A stretch of 62,289 nt of DNA, from positions 1 through 62,289 of the forward strand of contig JABDKW010000060.1 in the NCBI GenBank assembly GCA_013002025.1, in the 5' to 3' direction. Under the pieces are notes generated by a model. That model saw only the letters and a list, made by a program, of their open reading frames with translations. It did not search any database and was not told the DNA's origin. This DNA is from Gammaproteobacteria bacterium (lineage in GTDB: Bacteria; Pseudomonadota; Gammaproteobacteria; Arenicellales; Arenicellaceae). Positions within the stretch are counted from its first letter, which is position 1. Every line of letters begins with the position of its first letter. Positions 7,355 through 16,423 of the stretch are shown here, piece after piece. Both the position numbers and the translations under genes were made by a program.

Positions 7355-9259
7355 ATGTCGAAACACCACGCCGATAAAGAAACACCCATCGCAACATCGT
7401 TTGACGATTTAGGCCTGTCTGAGGCCGTGTTAAAAGCGGTGGCGGATCAGGGCTATGAGCAACCCTCGCCGATTCAGGCGGCCAGTATTCCGCCGCTATT
7501 AGAGGGCCATGATTTATTAGGTCAGGCGCAGACCGGCACCGGCAAAACGGCGGCCTTCGTGTTGCCGCTGTTAACCGCCATTGATGTAAAGAAAAAGCAC
7601 CCGCAATTGCTGATTTTGGCGCCCACGCGTGAGTTGGCCATTCAGGTGGCCGAAGCCTGCCAGCAATACGCCAAGCACATGAAGGGACTTAACGTGTTGC
7701 CCATTTATGGTGGGCAGTCGTACACCATTCAGCTCAAACAATTGGCGCGCGGTGTGCAGGTGGTGGTCGGCACACCGGGCCGTGTGATGGATCATATGCG
7801 CCGCAAGACCCTGTCTCTTGATGGTCTGCGGGCATTGGTGCTCGATGAGGCCGATGAGATGCTCAGAATGGGTTTTATTGATGATGTGAAGTGGGTGCTG
7901 GAGCAGTCACCGCCGGAGCGCCAGATTGCGCTGTTTTCCGCCACCATGCCCAAAGAGGTAAAAAAGGTAGCCGATCGCCACTTAAATGACCCCGTGCATA
8001 TCAAAATTGCCAGCAAGACGGTCACGGCGGCCAATATCTCGCAGCGGTATTGGGTGGTGCGCGGCACGCACAAGCTGGACGCCATTACCCGGATTTTAGA
8101 GAGCGAAGAAACCGATGGCGTAATCGTGTTTGTGCGCACTAAAAACGCCACCACCGAGCTGGCCGACAAACTCTCCGCCCGCGGGTTTAGAAGCGAAGCC
8201 CTGAACGGGGATATTGTGCAGGCCAATCGCGAGAAAATCGTCGATCGCTTGAAAAAAGGCAAACTCGATATATTAATCGCCACCGACGTGGCGGCGCGCG
8301 GCTTGGACGTCGAGCGCATCAGCCATGTGATTAACTTTGATGTGCCGCACGATACCGAGTCATACATCCACCGGATTGGCCGTACCGGTCGGGCCGGGCG
8401 CGACGGCAAGGCGATACTGTTTGTCGCACCGCGCGAGAAACGTATGTTGTCGTCTATTGAGCGTGCCACGCGGCAAACCATTGAGCCAATGGAATTGCCC
8501 ACCGTGGCGGACATCAACAAAAATCGATTAGAGCGCTTTAAGGCCAAGGTGGCGAACGCAGTGCAGAGTGAGGATTTAAGTCTGTTCTCGCAGCTCATTA
8601 CTGAAATGCAGCGTGATCAGGAATTGAGCGCGGAACAGATTGCGGCCGCCGCCATGCTGCTGGCGCAGGGCGACACGCCGTTGATGCTGGACGAAAAAGA
8701 ACTCAAAGCGACACGCGCCTTTGATGGTGAGCAAGATAAAGGTGGCCGATCTAGATTTGATGACCGCCCGGTTCCGCGGGCCGACAAGCCGGCGCCGAGG
8801 CGAAAGGCCACACCACTGACCAATTTTCCGGATATGGAAATGACACGCTTCAAGCTCGACGTGGGCAGCCGCAATAGTGTCAAGCCCGGCAATATCGTTG
8901 GCGCGATCGCCAACGAAGCCGAGCTGGAGAGCAAATACATCGGCGAGATAGAAATACGCGACGATTACTCAACCGTGGATCTGCCGGCGGATATGCCAAA
9001 AGGTATTCTGGCCATACTGAAAAAAGCCCGTGTGGCGGGGCGACCATTGGCGATCTCGGTTTACGAAGGCGCACCCGCTGGCGCCAGCGGTGGCCGAGGT
9101 AAACCGACAGACTCAAAGAGCGCGCCCCCTAAGCGAAAATCCTACAACTCGAAAAAGCGAGAGGCTTTTCGCGGCACGAAAGACAAGAGCAAAAAGGGCA
9201 AATCTGACTATGCTACGAAGAAGCAAAAGCAGCGCAAAGCCAAGCAGCCCAAGTCGTAG
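7355..9259 (+). CDS. deaD: DEAD-box ATP-dependent RNA helicase DeaD/CsdA
   Basis: This 634-residue helicase has all core motifs: Q motif (FDDLGLSEAVLKAV then PSPIQ), Walker A AQTGTGKT (58-65), PTREL, DEAD (164-167), SAT (195-197) and HRIGRTGR (339-346). The C-terminal DbpA/CsdA-type RNA-binding domain (about residues 480-570, FKLDVGSRNSVKPGNIVGAI) and a very basic tail after 585 match DeaD. It remodels structured RNA in ribosome assembly and mRNA decay, mainly at low temperature. It appears monocistronic; a TATACT box at 7281-7286 is a possible -10 element. Confidence 0.93.
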   Translation: MSKHHADKETPIATSFDDLGLSEAVLKAVADQGYEQPSPIQAASIPPLLEGHDLLGQAQTGTGKTAAFVLPLLTAIDVKKKHPQLLILAPTRELAIQVAEACQQYAKHMKGLNVLPIYGGQSYTIQLKQLARGVQVVVGTPGRVMDHMRRKTLSLDGLRALVLDEADEMLRMGFIDDVKWVLEQSPPERQIALFSATMPKEVKKVADRHLNDPVHIKIASKTVTAANISQRYWVVRGTHKLDAITRILESEETDGVIVFVRTKNATTELADKLSARGFRSEALNGDIVQANREKIVDRLKKGKLDILIATDVAARGLDVERISHVINFDVPHDTESYIHRIGRTGRAGRDGKAILFVAPREKRMLSSIERATRQTIEPMELPTVADINKNRLERFKAKVANAVQSEDLSLFSQLITEMQRDQELSAEQIAAAAMLLAQGDTPLMLDEKELKATRAFDGEQDKGGRSRFDDRPVPRADKPAPRRKATPLTNFPDMEMTRFKLDVGSRNSVKPGNIVGAIANEAELESKYIGEIEIRDDYSTVDLPADMPKGILAILKKARVAGRPLAISVYEGAPAGASGGRGKPTDSKSAPPKRKSYNSKKREAFRGTKDKSKKGKSDYATKKQKQRKAKQPKS

Positions 9260-9387
9260 CAGGCCATAGCCGTCAGTGCGGCCGTTGGTTACAAGGCCTG
9301 CATCCCAAGATAGTTACAACTCGATGAACCCACCGGTTTAGGGGTACACTTGCTCGTCAATGTGGCTCCGTGACAAACTGGTAAAAC

Positions 9388-10590
9388 ATGGACCGTAGAG
9401 AATTTTTACAGAAATTTGGCGCTGGCTCTGCGGCTGTCGCACTTAGCGCCTGCGGTGGCTCGCCGGATGCAGGCCGCTACACCGAGGCGGACATCGCTCT
9501 GCTGGCTGCCCAGCGAGCAGCGGAAGCCGCGCAATCCGGTAGGGGCCCCTTTGGTGTGCATCGATATCAGGGTTATCGCGGGCTTGCCGAGTTGCCCTGG
9601 TTTGATCTCGATGCGCAAGGTGGCTTGATCTGTGTTGACGACAGCTTGCCCAAGGCCATCGATGTGCATTGTCATCTGGGCATGTCTTACCTGTTCAGGC
9701 CAACTCTGGACCTGCAGGCCGCAACCGCGCGGGTCAAACATCTGCTGGACTGTGATGCGGAGCAGCCCGGTTGTGACCTGGATCTTGATGTTTACATTAA
9801 CAGCAATTTCACTGAAGCCGGCCTGGATCAACTACAAAAGTCGACCCTGGCGCAGGGCTTGTGGGGCAGTTCTTTTGCGCGGACTCAAACCATTCCTAAC
9901 TTGCTCAGCGAGATGGATGCCATGCGCGTTGAACAGGCTTTCATTCTGCCCATCAAACTGGGTCTGCCGTTTGGAGATAATTTAAGCGAACACTGGCTGG
10001 CTGAAATTGATAAGGCTGGGGCAGGGCAACGACTGAAGGCTGGCTGGTCGGTGCACCCGCGCGATGATGACCGTCTGGCGCAGATCAGAGCTGGCGCGGC
10101 TGCAGGTTGCAAAGTATTAAAGCTGCACCCCACCGTGCAGCGGTTCTACCCCGATGACGAGAGCATGATGGCGGTGTATGAATTGGCCGAGGAACTGGGG
10201 TTGACCATTTTCTTTCATGGTGGCCGCGCCGGTATTGAGCCGGAAGCGTCTCATCCCTATGCCATGCCGCGCCATTATCAGGGCGCGATTGCGAATTTTC
10301 CAAAACTGAATTTTGTGTTACTGCACGCCGGCGCACGTGATTTTGAGGCCATGCTCGAGTTGGCTGTCAGTCACGACAATGCCTGGTTGGGTATCCATGG
10401 GCAGAGCCTGACCAATCTCGATACCATGATTCGCCGCACTGGTGGTGAGCGGCTGCTGTTTGGCAGCGACTGGCCGTTTTATCATCTGGGCGCCTCGCTG
10501 GCCAAGGTGCTGATTACAACCGATTCGCCCGCGCGCCGAAATATCCGGTCAGCCATTTTGCGCGATAATGCCGAGGCGCTGTTCGCTTAG
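9388..10590 (+). CDS. Exported amidohydrolase (COG2159 type), Tat or lipoprotein signal
   Basis: The 400-residue protein begins MDRREFLQKFGAGSAAVALSACGG: a twin-arginine-like RREFL motif followed by a hydrophobic stretch and an LSAC lipobox, so it is probably a Tat-exported lipoprotein. The catalytic domain has the metal motifs of amidohydrolase family 2: DVHCHLG (HxH), FFHGGR, LLHAGARDF, and GSDWPFYHLG with the terminal aspartate. Relatives are decarboxylases or lactonases of cyclic acids; the substrate cannot be told. It stands alone after deaD and ends near a RAYT-type repeat. Confidence 0.8.
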   Translation: MDRREFLQKFGAGSAAVALSACGGSPDAGRYTEADIALLAAQRAAEAAQSGRGPFGVHRYQGYRGLAELPWFDLDAQGGLICVDDSLPKAIDVHCHLGMSYLFRPTLDLQAATARVKHLLDCDAEQPGCDLDLDVYINSNFTEAGLDQLQKSTLAQGLWGSSFARTQTIPNLLSEMDAMRVEQAFILPIKLGLPFGDNLSEHWLAEIDKAGAGQRLKAGWSVHPRDDDRLAQIRAGAAAGCKVLKLHPTVQRFYPDDESMMAVYELAEELGLTIFFHGGRAGIEPEASHPYAMPRHYQGAIANFPKLNFVLLHAGARDFEAMLELAVSHDNAWLGIHGQSLTNLDTMIRRTGGERLLFGSDWPFYHLGASLAKVLITTDSPARRNIRSAILRDNAEALFA

Positions 10591-10616
10591 TGAAGTAAAA
10601 AGCGAAAATTAAATCG

Positions 10617-10628
10617 GCTCTGACCCCA
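10617..10628 (-). repeat. RAYT-associated repeat motif GCTCTGACCCCA
   Basis: GCTCTGACCCCA lies in the 41-bp gap between the convergent genes ending at 10590 and 10632. The same 12 bases occur at 18196-18207. Its reverse complement has the GGGGTCAG core seen near the RAYT remnants at the start of the window. Confidence 0.45.
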
Positions 10629-10631
10629 TTT

Positions 10632-11588
10632 TTAAGGTTGCTGTGCGGAGAGGGCCTTATCCAGCATCTCAACCAATTGTTCGCGGCTGAAAGAGTAGGG
10701 GTGATCGGCGTTTAGTTGCACCATCTCCTCTATTGCTTTGCCGATGGTCCAGCCAGCCTCGCGTTGATTGGGCACCACCATGTAGCGGTGTTTGGGCGCA
10801 TCACTGAACAATGCGTGAGACACCGCCGCAGCGACCTCATCCGGTTCTTTGTGTTGGCTACGGTCGGATACACGGTCGCGCATGGCCTGCATTTCTTTTT
10901 GATATAGAGTGTCTTTTTTCGCCAGCGTCTTGGCGGCCATCCGCTTGCCGGCGTTAAGTGAAATTTTAGATCGATAATTGCCGGGTTCAATCACGCTGAC
11001 CTGAACATCAAACCGTTCCAGCTCGGCGGCCAAGGCATCCGCGTAGGCTTCAACGGCATGCTTGCTCATACTGTAAGGGCCCGAGAATGGGCCGGTCAGA
11101 ATACCGGCAATTGAGCTAATAGTAGTGATGCGTCCCTTGGCTTCGATAATCATCGGCGCGAATGCTTTGGTGATGCGGTAGGGCCCGAACACATTCACGT
11201 CCATCACCCACTGCATGTCGTCTTCATCAACTTCAATTAATGGCCCACCGGCATAAACGCCGGCGTTATTAACCAGGCCATATAGGCCTCTGCCGGCTTT
11301 TTTGACCGTAGCCACGGCAGCGTCGATTTCGTCCTGCTTGGTGACATCGAGCCGGATTGATTGCACGTTTTCAATCTTATTAAGTGCATCAAGGTCTTGC
11401 TGTTTGCGCGCGCCGGCGTAGACAAAATAGCCGTCGGCCGCCAACACTTGTGTAATCTTGAGGCCGATACCGGAGCTGGCGCCGGTGACCAACACAGCCT
11501 TGGACGACGATTCACTTGCCTGGATAGTAGTAACGCTGCTAGCAAGGGTTAGCGCAACGAGTAAGCAAACATGGGTGAGCAGTTTCAT
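10632..11588 (-). CDS. Short-chain dehydrogenase/reductase with an N-terminal signal peptide
   Basis: The 318-residue protein has a clear signal sequence (MKLLTHVCLLVALTLASSV..QAS, cleavage near residue 25) before a classical SDR domain. The cofactor motif is TGASSGIG, the structural motif is NNAG, and the catalytic residues are S in ISSIAG and YSMSK. SDR enzymes use NAD(P), which is not normally available in the periplasm, so the signal sequence is odd; it may act as a membrane anchor instead. The C-terminal part is of the 17-beta-HSD-like type. The substrate is unknown. Confidence 0.82.
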   Translation of the reverse strand: MKLLTHVCLLVALTLASSVTTIQASESSSKAVLVTGASSGIGLKITQVLAADGYFVYAGARKQQDLDALNKIENVQSIRLDVTKQDEIDAAVATVKKAGRGLYGLVNNAGVYAGGPLIEVDEDDMQWVMDVNVFGPYRITKAFAPMIIEAKGRITTISSIAGILTGPFSGPYSMSKHAVEAYADALAAELERFDVQVSVIEPGNYRSKISLNAGKRMAAKTLAKKDTLYQKEMQAMRDRVSDRSQHKEPDEVAAAVSHALFSDAPKHRYMVVPNQREAGWTIGKAIEEMVQLNADHPYSFSREQLVEMLDKALSAQQP

Positions 11589-11698
11589 GGTAAGGCCCTG
11601 AAGGTTGGGGAATGACGTGCATGGTAGCAGATGAAAATCACAGGTGGTATAAGGGGTTTAGCATTCGCTAGAAACTTAACATTATAAAGGAGTGAACT

Positions 11699-12037
11699 AT
11701 GGACAGAATCGTAAGGGCGTTTCCTGTATCAAGCAAAGAGGCGTTGATGGCAATGGCGGAGGGCGTGGATAAATTCAGCTGTGATGAACGCAAATGTTTT
11801 TTTGACAACTTTAACGGTGCGGTTGAGGATTGGTACTTTCAGGAAATCGAAGGCAAACCCTATGTAATAGCGATTGTTGAAGGTGAGAACTTGGAACAGG
11901 GCTTTGATAACTACGCCGCTTTGCAGGATGAATTTTCCGTGTGGTTCAAGTCGCAGGTCAAATCACTCACCGGTTATGACCTGAGTGAAACGCCCAAGGG
12001 TCCAACCTGTGAGCAGGTGTACCGTTTTCACGCTTAG
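11699..12037 (+). CDS. Small soluble protein of unknown function
   Basis: I do not recognise this 112-residue acidic protein. It is predicted soluble, with no signal peptide or membrane segment. The pattern of helix (SSKEALMAMAEGV), strand (EDWYFQEIEGKPYVIAIVEG) and helix (DNYAALQDEFSVWFKSQVKSL) resembles a small alpha/beta dimeric-barrel fold, but that is only a shape impression. An AAGGAG sequence precedes the ATG at good spacing. The next gene follows at 9 bp, so the two are probably co-transcribed. Confidence 0.7.
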   Translation: MDRIVRAFPVSSKEALMAMAEGVDKFSCDERKCFFDNFNGAVEDWYFQEIEGKPYVIAIVEGENLEQGFDNYAALQDEFSVWFKSQVKSLTGYDLSETPKGPTCEQVYRFHA

Positions 12038-12046
12038 GAGTTGGTT

Positions 12047-12424
12047 ATGGATCGCACGCTAACCTTTTTAAGCATCGGCGTCGTGTTTTGGGTTGTCGCG
12101 GCCATTTTTATGCACTATGTCGGTCCCCTTGTGTTCGATGGCGGCGTTCAGCATGCGGTATTCTGGCTGCTTAATTTTTTGCTGCCGGTGGCTGTTTTGC
12201 CATTGATAGCGCGATTTACCGACCGAACCCGACATCAAATGCTGGCGCCCACCTGTCTGATTGTGCTGCCCGCAATGACGCTCGATGGCATAGCCATATC
12301 GTTGGACACGCTGGGGCTGACCCATGCGTATGCCAACACGCCTTGGCTGGCAGGCGTGACCGGCGGATTCTTGCTGTTTGCGTTTGCCAGTTTCCTGTTC
12401 TGGGCGATCGTCTGGCAGGAATAA
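12047..12424 (+). CDS. Small four-helix membrane protein (DUF5367-like)
   Basis: The 125-residue protein is almost entirely four hydrophobic helices with short loops, the second loop being RFTDRTRHQM. ATG 12047 is chosen over TTG 12041 because TAGGAG at 12035-12040 then sits six bases upstream. Overall layout resembles the DUF5367 family of unknown function; that assignment is tentative. It is likely in an operon with the soluble protein just before it. Confidence 0.7.
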   Translation: MDRTLTFLSIGVVFWVVAAIFMHYVGPLVFDGGVQHAVFWLLNFLLPVAVLPLIARFTDRTRHQMLAPTCLIVLPAMTLDGIAISLDTLGLTHAYANTPWLAGVTGGFLLFAFASFLFWAIVWQE

Positions 12425-12534
12425 TCCATGTAAATGTGCTGCGCCGCCGCTTAAAATTGCTTGCTATACTCAAATAATACATCGCTCAAAATAACAGTTT
12501 AAAAACCAGCTCATATAGCAGCTCAGGATTGACC

Positions 12535-12936
12535 ATGAAAAATTTACTAATTACTGCCTTCCTTGCAATGGGTTTCATTGCTGGCTGCGGCTCAGAAGCG
12601 GACAGCAGTTTGGGCACGCAGGTAACACGCATCAGTGCGGCTGACGTTGCCCAGCGGATTGCTTCGAATACTGCACCGATTATTCTCGATGTGCGCTCAG
12701 CAGAGGAGTACGACGCGGGGCATATACCCGGCGCGGTTCATATTCCGCACACGGAACTAGCCGAGCGTTTTATTGAAATTGGTGCAGATAGATCAGACGA
12801 AATTGTGGTGCATTGCCAGAGTGGTCGTAGAGCCGGGATAGCAGAAGCGGTGTTGCTGGAGAACGGTTTCAGCAACGTGCGCGATCTTGATGGACATTGG
12901 AAAGAGTGGTCTGCGCAGGGGTTGCCGATCGAGTAG
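12535..12936 (+). CDS. Rhodanese-domain lipoprotein
   Basis: Starting at ATG 12535, the 133-residue protein has a lipoprotein signal (MKNLLITAFLAMGFIAGC, lipobox IAGC) and one rhodanese domain. The active-site loop is VVHCQSGRRAG with the catalytic cysteine, preceded by the structural motif ILDVRSAEEYDAGHIPGAVHIP. Single-domain periplasmic rhodaneses handle sulfane sulfur or bind oxyanions. The next gene begins 31 bp later and the two may share a transcript. Confidence 0.88.
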   Translation: MKNLLITAFLAMGFIAGCGSEADSSLGTQVTRISAADVAQRIASNTAPIILDVRSAEEYDAGHIPGAVHIPHTELAERFIEIGADRSDEIVVHCQSGRRAGIAEAVLLENGFSNVRDLDGHWKEWSAQGLPIE

Positions 12937-12967
12937 GTTGGTTTGATTGCGAGGAGGTGACGTAAAC

Positions 12968-13291
12968 ATGCAAGATCATTCATTAGGCGCATACTTTTGT
13001 AATCTGGATACCTTAACGGCGGCGCAGCGTGCACAGCACCATATGCTGGCCTCGCAACTGCGCCCATTGGTTCGGGAGTTTGTGGAAATACCCGAGGGCT
13101 ACGTGGTGCATTTTCAAGCTGGTAAAAATATTGGTGACGATATTGAATCGTTTCTGGCGTTGGAGCGGCTGTGTTGCCCATTTATGCAGCTGGTGCTGCA
13201 AGGTGAGGTGAATAACGGGCTGGAGGTGTTACTCACCGGCCCACCGGATGCCAAGCCTTTTATGCGCACTGAATTTGAAATTCCCGAATAG
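12968..13291 (+). CDS. Small protein with CCPF motif, unknown function
   Basis: The 107-residue protein is translated from ATG 12968 behind a strong GAGGAGG site at 12951-12957. Its central sequence FLALERLCCPFMQLVLQ and the C-terminal TGPPDAKPFM resemble a family of small uncharacterised proteins with an E-x-x-CCPF signature. The adjacent cysteines could bind a soft metal or a thiol. It sits between a rhodanese lipoprotein and a PLP enzyme, so a sulfur-related role is possible but unproven. Confidence 0.65.
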   Translation: MQDHSLGAYFCNLDTLTAAQRAQHHMLASQLRPLVREFVEIPEGYVVHFQAGKNIGDDIESFLALERLCCPFMQLVLQGEVNNGLEVLLTGPPDAKPFMRTEFEIPE

Positions 13292-14417
13292 TTCAGCCGT
13301 TCAGTACCAAGACCCGGTAACGCAGGCCAGTTGGCCACTGCTGCCGCCGCGTTGGTGTGGCGAGAGTGGTGCACCAATTATGTTGACGGCCTTGCCGGGG
13401 ATTACGCGCGCTGACATTGAGCAGGGCACAAGGTCTATCTGGCGTTATCGGGCCGCATTTCCTGTGCCGATATCGCAACCCATCACCCTTGGGGAGGGTT
13501 GTACGCCGCTAATACAAAGCGCGTTTCGAGGTCTTGATTGTCAGTTTAAGCTGGAATGGTTTGCGCCCACCGGTTCCTTTAAGGACCGTGGCAGTTCGGT
13601 TATGTTATCGCTGCTGCGTGAGCAGGACATCAGTGAAGTGTTGGAAGACAGTTCCGGTAATGGTGGTGCATCCATTGCCGCCTACGGCGTAGCGGGGGGC
13701 ATGGCGGTGAAGGTGCTGGCGCCAGAGGGAACATCGGCGGCCAAGCTGGCGCAGATTCGTGCTTACGGTGCAGACATTGAGCTAGTTCCAGGTTCGCGTG
13801 AGGACACGGCAGCCGCGGCGATTGAACAATCGACAGAGCGATTTTATGCCAGCCATAACTGGCATCCGTTTTTTCTGCAGGGCACTAAAACCCTGGGTTA
13901 CGAATTGTGGGAAGATAGCGGCTTTGCCTTGCCCGACAACATTGTGATTCCGGTGGGCGCGGGCAGTCTGCTGTTGGGTTGTTATCTGGCCTTTACTGAG
14001 TTGTTGGCCGCTGGCGAAATCGAGCGCATGCCGCGATTGTTTGCGTCGCAACCGCAGCACTGTGCACCCGTGCATGCGGCATTTAATGCGGCGGATGGGG
14101 CGGCTGATTTTGCTGAATTTAAACCGACTGTTGCCGAAGGAACAGCCATTCAGCGACCGGTAAGGATGCCGTTACTGGTGCAGGCATTGCGTGAAAGTGG
14201 TGGTGGCAGCGTAGCGGTTTCTGAAAAAAATATTGTCGCGGTCAGCCTCGAGCTGGCCCAACAGGGGCTGTTTGTTGAACCCAGCTGTGCGCATGCGGCG
14301 GCCGGTTTTGCGGCGTTGGTGGAAGAGGGCCTGATGTCCAAAGACGAAAAAACCGTGGTCGTATTAACCGGCACGGGGCTTAAAAGCAGCGAGTTTTATA
14401 CGCAACAGTTTGACTGA
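13248..14417 (+). CDS. Threonine-synthase-like PLP enzyme
   Basis: The 389-residue protein is a fold-type II PLP enzyme. The lysine that binds PLP is in PTGSFKDRG, the phosphate-binding loop is SSGNGGAS, and the C-terminal cofactor contact is VLTGTGLKS. The N-terminal segment PLLPPRWCGESGAPIML resembles the zinc-ribbon start of threonine synthase (RWRCxCGG), but only one cysteine remains. Because that segment is upstream of Met 44, the start at 13248, overlapping the previous gene by 44 bp, is preferred. It could be a threonine synthase or a related beta-eliminating enzyme. Confidence 0.75.
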   Translation: MPSLLCALNLKFPNSSAVQYQDPVTQASWPLLPPRWCGESGAPIMLTALPGITRADIEQGTRSIWRYRAAFPVPISQPITLGEGCTPLIQSAFRGLDCQFKLEWFAPTGSFKDRGSSVMLSLLREQDISEVLEDSSGNGGASIAAYGVAGGMAVKVLAPEGTSAAKLAQIRAYGADIELVPGSREDTAAAAIEQSTERFYASHNWHPFFLQGTKTLGYELWEDSGFALPDNIVIPVGAGSLLLGCYLAFTELLAAGEIERMPRLFASQPQHCAPVHAAFNAADGAADFAEFKPTVAEGTAIQRPVRMPLLVQALRESGGGSVAVSEKNIVAVSLELAQQGLFVEPSCAHAAAGFAALVEEGLMSKDEKTVVVLTGTGLKSSEFYTQQFD

Positions 14418-14504
14418 CAAAATTTGCGTTGGCTGTTTCATGCGTGTTTGAGTGATAAACTCCGACAAAGCAATACCGCTTGTGCTTATGTACATTTCGC
14501 CCCT

Positions 14505-14996
14505 ATGAAAGTCGCCACCTATCAAATATCCGAGAGCGATTACGTCAACGCCATGCGCCTGCATGGGCGTGTGACCAATTTAGCAAAGCAGCTTCTTCTG
14601 CTTCTGTTGCTGATCTTGTTGGCTCTTATTCTATGGGGCGGGCCGATGAGTAGTGCCTTGAGTATGGGGGTGTTGATCGGCTCGGCGCTGGTCGTTCTCA
14701 TAGGCCGTTACATACTCAACCCGTGGATGGCGCGCAGGCAGTATCGGACCTACCCCACCATTCAGGAGCCAGTAACCATTAGCCTGGAGGATGAAGGTGT
14801 ACGCCTAAGCTCTGCTGAGAAAGGAGGGGTGATGCATTGGCGAAAAATTCGCAAGTGGCAACAAAACAATGACTACGTTTTGCTGTACACCAAACCCCGG
14901 GCCTATCACATCGTGCCGAAGTCGATCGACAAAGAGGAGTTCGACACCGACGTGCTGACCGACAAATTACGCCGCCGGGTCGGCCCTGAAATGTGA
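14505..14996 (+). CDS. YcxB-like membrane protein
   Basis: From ATG 14505 the 163-residue protein has a short N-terminal domain, two adjacent membrane helices (about residues 28-48 and 52-70), and a C-terminal cytosolic PH-like domain ending in the motif MHWRKIRKWQQNNDYVLLYT, which fits the YcxB family. The function of the family is unknown. The open frame extends upstream to 14424, but conserved-looking sequence begins at the ATG. A DUF2007-type gene follows after 13 bp. Confidence 0.72.
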   Translation: MKVATYQISESDYVNAMRLHGRVTNLAKQLLLLLLLILLALILWGGPMSSALSMGVLIGSALVVLIGRYILNPWMARRQYRTYPTIQEPVTISLEDEGVRLSSAEKGGVMHWRKIRKWQQNNDYVLLYTKPRAYHIVPKSIDKEEFDTDVLTDKLRRRVGPEM

Positions 14997-15009
14997 GTAG
15001 AGCGTAATC

Positions 15010-15222
15010 GTGATTATTGCCCGAACCTATGATTATGGGCTGGCCGCGCTAATGAAGTCGTTATTAGTGGCGGCGGAGATTCCCTGCATTGAATCGGCCA
15101 ACGCCGAGCATGTTTCCATTGCCGGCGTTGAGCACACCTATGCCGTGCAGGTGGCGGCCGAGGCAGCCGAAGATGCTCGCCGACTCCTGAGTGAAAACGG
15201 TTACGCCGAGTACTTGATTTAG
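15010..15222 (+). CDS. DUF2007-like small protein
   Basis: The 70-residue protein starts at GTG 15010. The pattern YDYGLAALMKSLLVAAEIPCIESANAEH, then a strand and the helix AAEDARRLLSEN, is the ferredoxin-like DUF2007 fold, once called a putative signal-transducing protein. Its 3' end overlaps the convergent prpC stop by four bases. It is probably co-transcribed with the YcxB-like gene. Confidence 0.72.
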   Translation: MIIARTYDYGLAALMKSLLVAAEIPCIESANAEHVSIAGVEHTYAVQVAAEAAEDARRLLSENGYAEYLI

Positions 15223-16349
15223 CCTCTTGCTTCAATAGGTTCTACGTCACGATGGCCAGGACCGGTGTATTCGGCACTGGGGCGAATAATGCGATTATTG
15301 GCGCGTTGCTCAAAGGCATGAGCCGCCCAACCGGTCACTCGTGACATCACGAAGATCGGCGTAAACAGGCCGGTCGGAATGCCCATAAAGTTATACGCTG
15401 AGGCATGAAAAAAGTCGGCGTTGCAGAACATATTTTTCTCGCGCGTCATAACCTCTTCGCAACGCACCGAAACTGGATACAACACCTCGTCGCCGACTTC
15501 CTCGGCCAGTTTGCCCGACCATTTTTTAATGATGCCGTTGCGCGGGTCGCGCTCTTTATAGACCGCGTGACCAAAGCCCATGATCAATTCTTTATTAGCC
15601 AGTTTCTGCATAATGCCAGCTTCAGCTTCGTCGGCACTGTTCCATTGCTGAATCATTTCCATGGCCGCTTCATTAGCGCCGCCGTGTAAGGGCCCGCGCA
15701 GGGTGCCAATCGCACCGCAGACAATCGAATAAATATCCGTCAGCGTAGATGCCGCCACCCGGCCATTAAAGGTAGAGGCGTTAAATTCATGTTCGGCGTA
15801 GAGAATCAGCGAGACATTCATTACCCGCTCATGCAATTCGCTGGGCGCTTCGCCATGCAGCATGTGCAGGAAATGACCGCCGATGGTTTTGGCACTGGTA
15901 TTGGTGTCGATACGCACGCCATCGTGGGCAAAGCGATACCAATAAACGACGATGGCGGGCAGCAGGGCGAGAATACGGTCGACTTTGTCTTGTTGCTCGG
16001 CAAAGTCGTGCTCCGGCTCAAGATTGCCCAATAACGACACGCCAGTGCGCATAACGTCCATGGGGTGGGCATCCGCCGGGATCAGCTCCAGGCCTGACCG
16101 CAGCGCTTCCGGCAGTTCCCGCAAGCCATTGAGTTTTTCAAGGTAGGCATCCAACTCAGCCTGGGTAGGCAGATGGCCTTTGAGAATCAGGTGCGCCACT
16201 TCTTCAAAAATACAGTTTTCAGCAAGGTCGTCTACATCGTAACCGCGATAACTGAGGCCGGTGCCCTGTGTGCCGACAGTGCAGAGTGCGGTTTCGCCAG
16301 CGACCTGGCCGCGCAATCCTGCGCCGGAAAGTTTTTTATCTTTGCTCAT
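15219..16349 (-). CDS. prpC: 2-methylcitrate synthase
   Basis: The 376-residue protein is a citrate-synthase-fold enzyme with GLSYRGYDVDDLAENC at the N-terminus and the active-site segments LHGGANEAAM, GFGHAVYKERDPR and a C-terminal R-PSAEYTGP block. Length and motifs match 2-methylcitrate synthase rather than the longer citrate synthase. It condenses propionyl-CoA with oxaloacetate in the methylcitrate cycle. It is the last gene of a gntR-prpB-prpC unit, 74 bp after prpB. A methylcitrate dehydratase gene is not in the window. Confidence 0.93.
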   Translation of the reverse strand: MSKDKKLSGAGLRGQVAGETALCTVGTQGTGLSYRGYDVDDLAENCIFEEVAHLILKGHLPTQAELDAYLEKLNGLRELPEALRSGLELIPADAHPMDVMRTGVSLLGNLEPEHDFAEQQDKVDRILALLPAIVVYWYRFAHDGVRIDTNTSAKTIGGHFLHMLHGEAPSELHERVMNVSLILYAEHEFNASTFNGRVAASTLTDIYSIVCGAIGTLRGPLHGGANEAAMEMIQQWNSADEAEAGIMQKLANKELIMGFGHAVYKERDPRNGIIKKWSGKLAEEVGDEVLYPVSVRCEEVMTREKNMFCNADFFHASAYNFMGIPTGLFTPIFVMSRVTGWAAHAFEQRANNRIIRPSAEYTGPGHRDVEPIEARG

Positions 16350-16423
16350 GATGTTTTCCTAATGTTTGTGCCCTTAATATTGATATATAGGTTTGATATT
16401 TAGATTCTATAAATAGTTTCGGT

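Noticed and set aside
7792-8598. 268-codon open frame antisense to deaD
   Set aside because: Lies wholly inside a conserved helicase gene, is Ser/Arg rich and shows no domain; it mirrors codon bias of the real gene.
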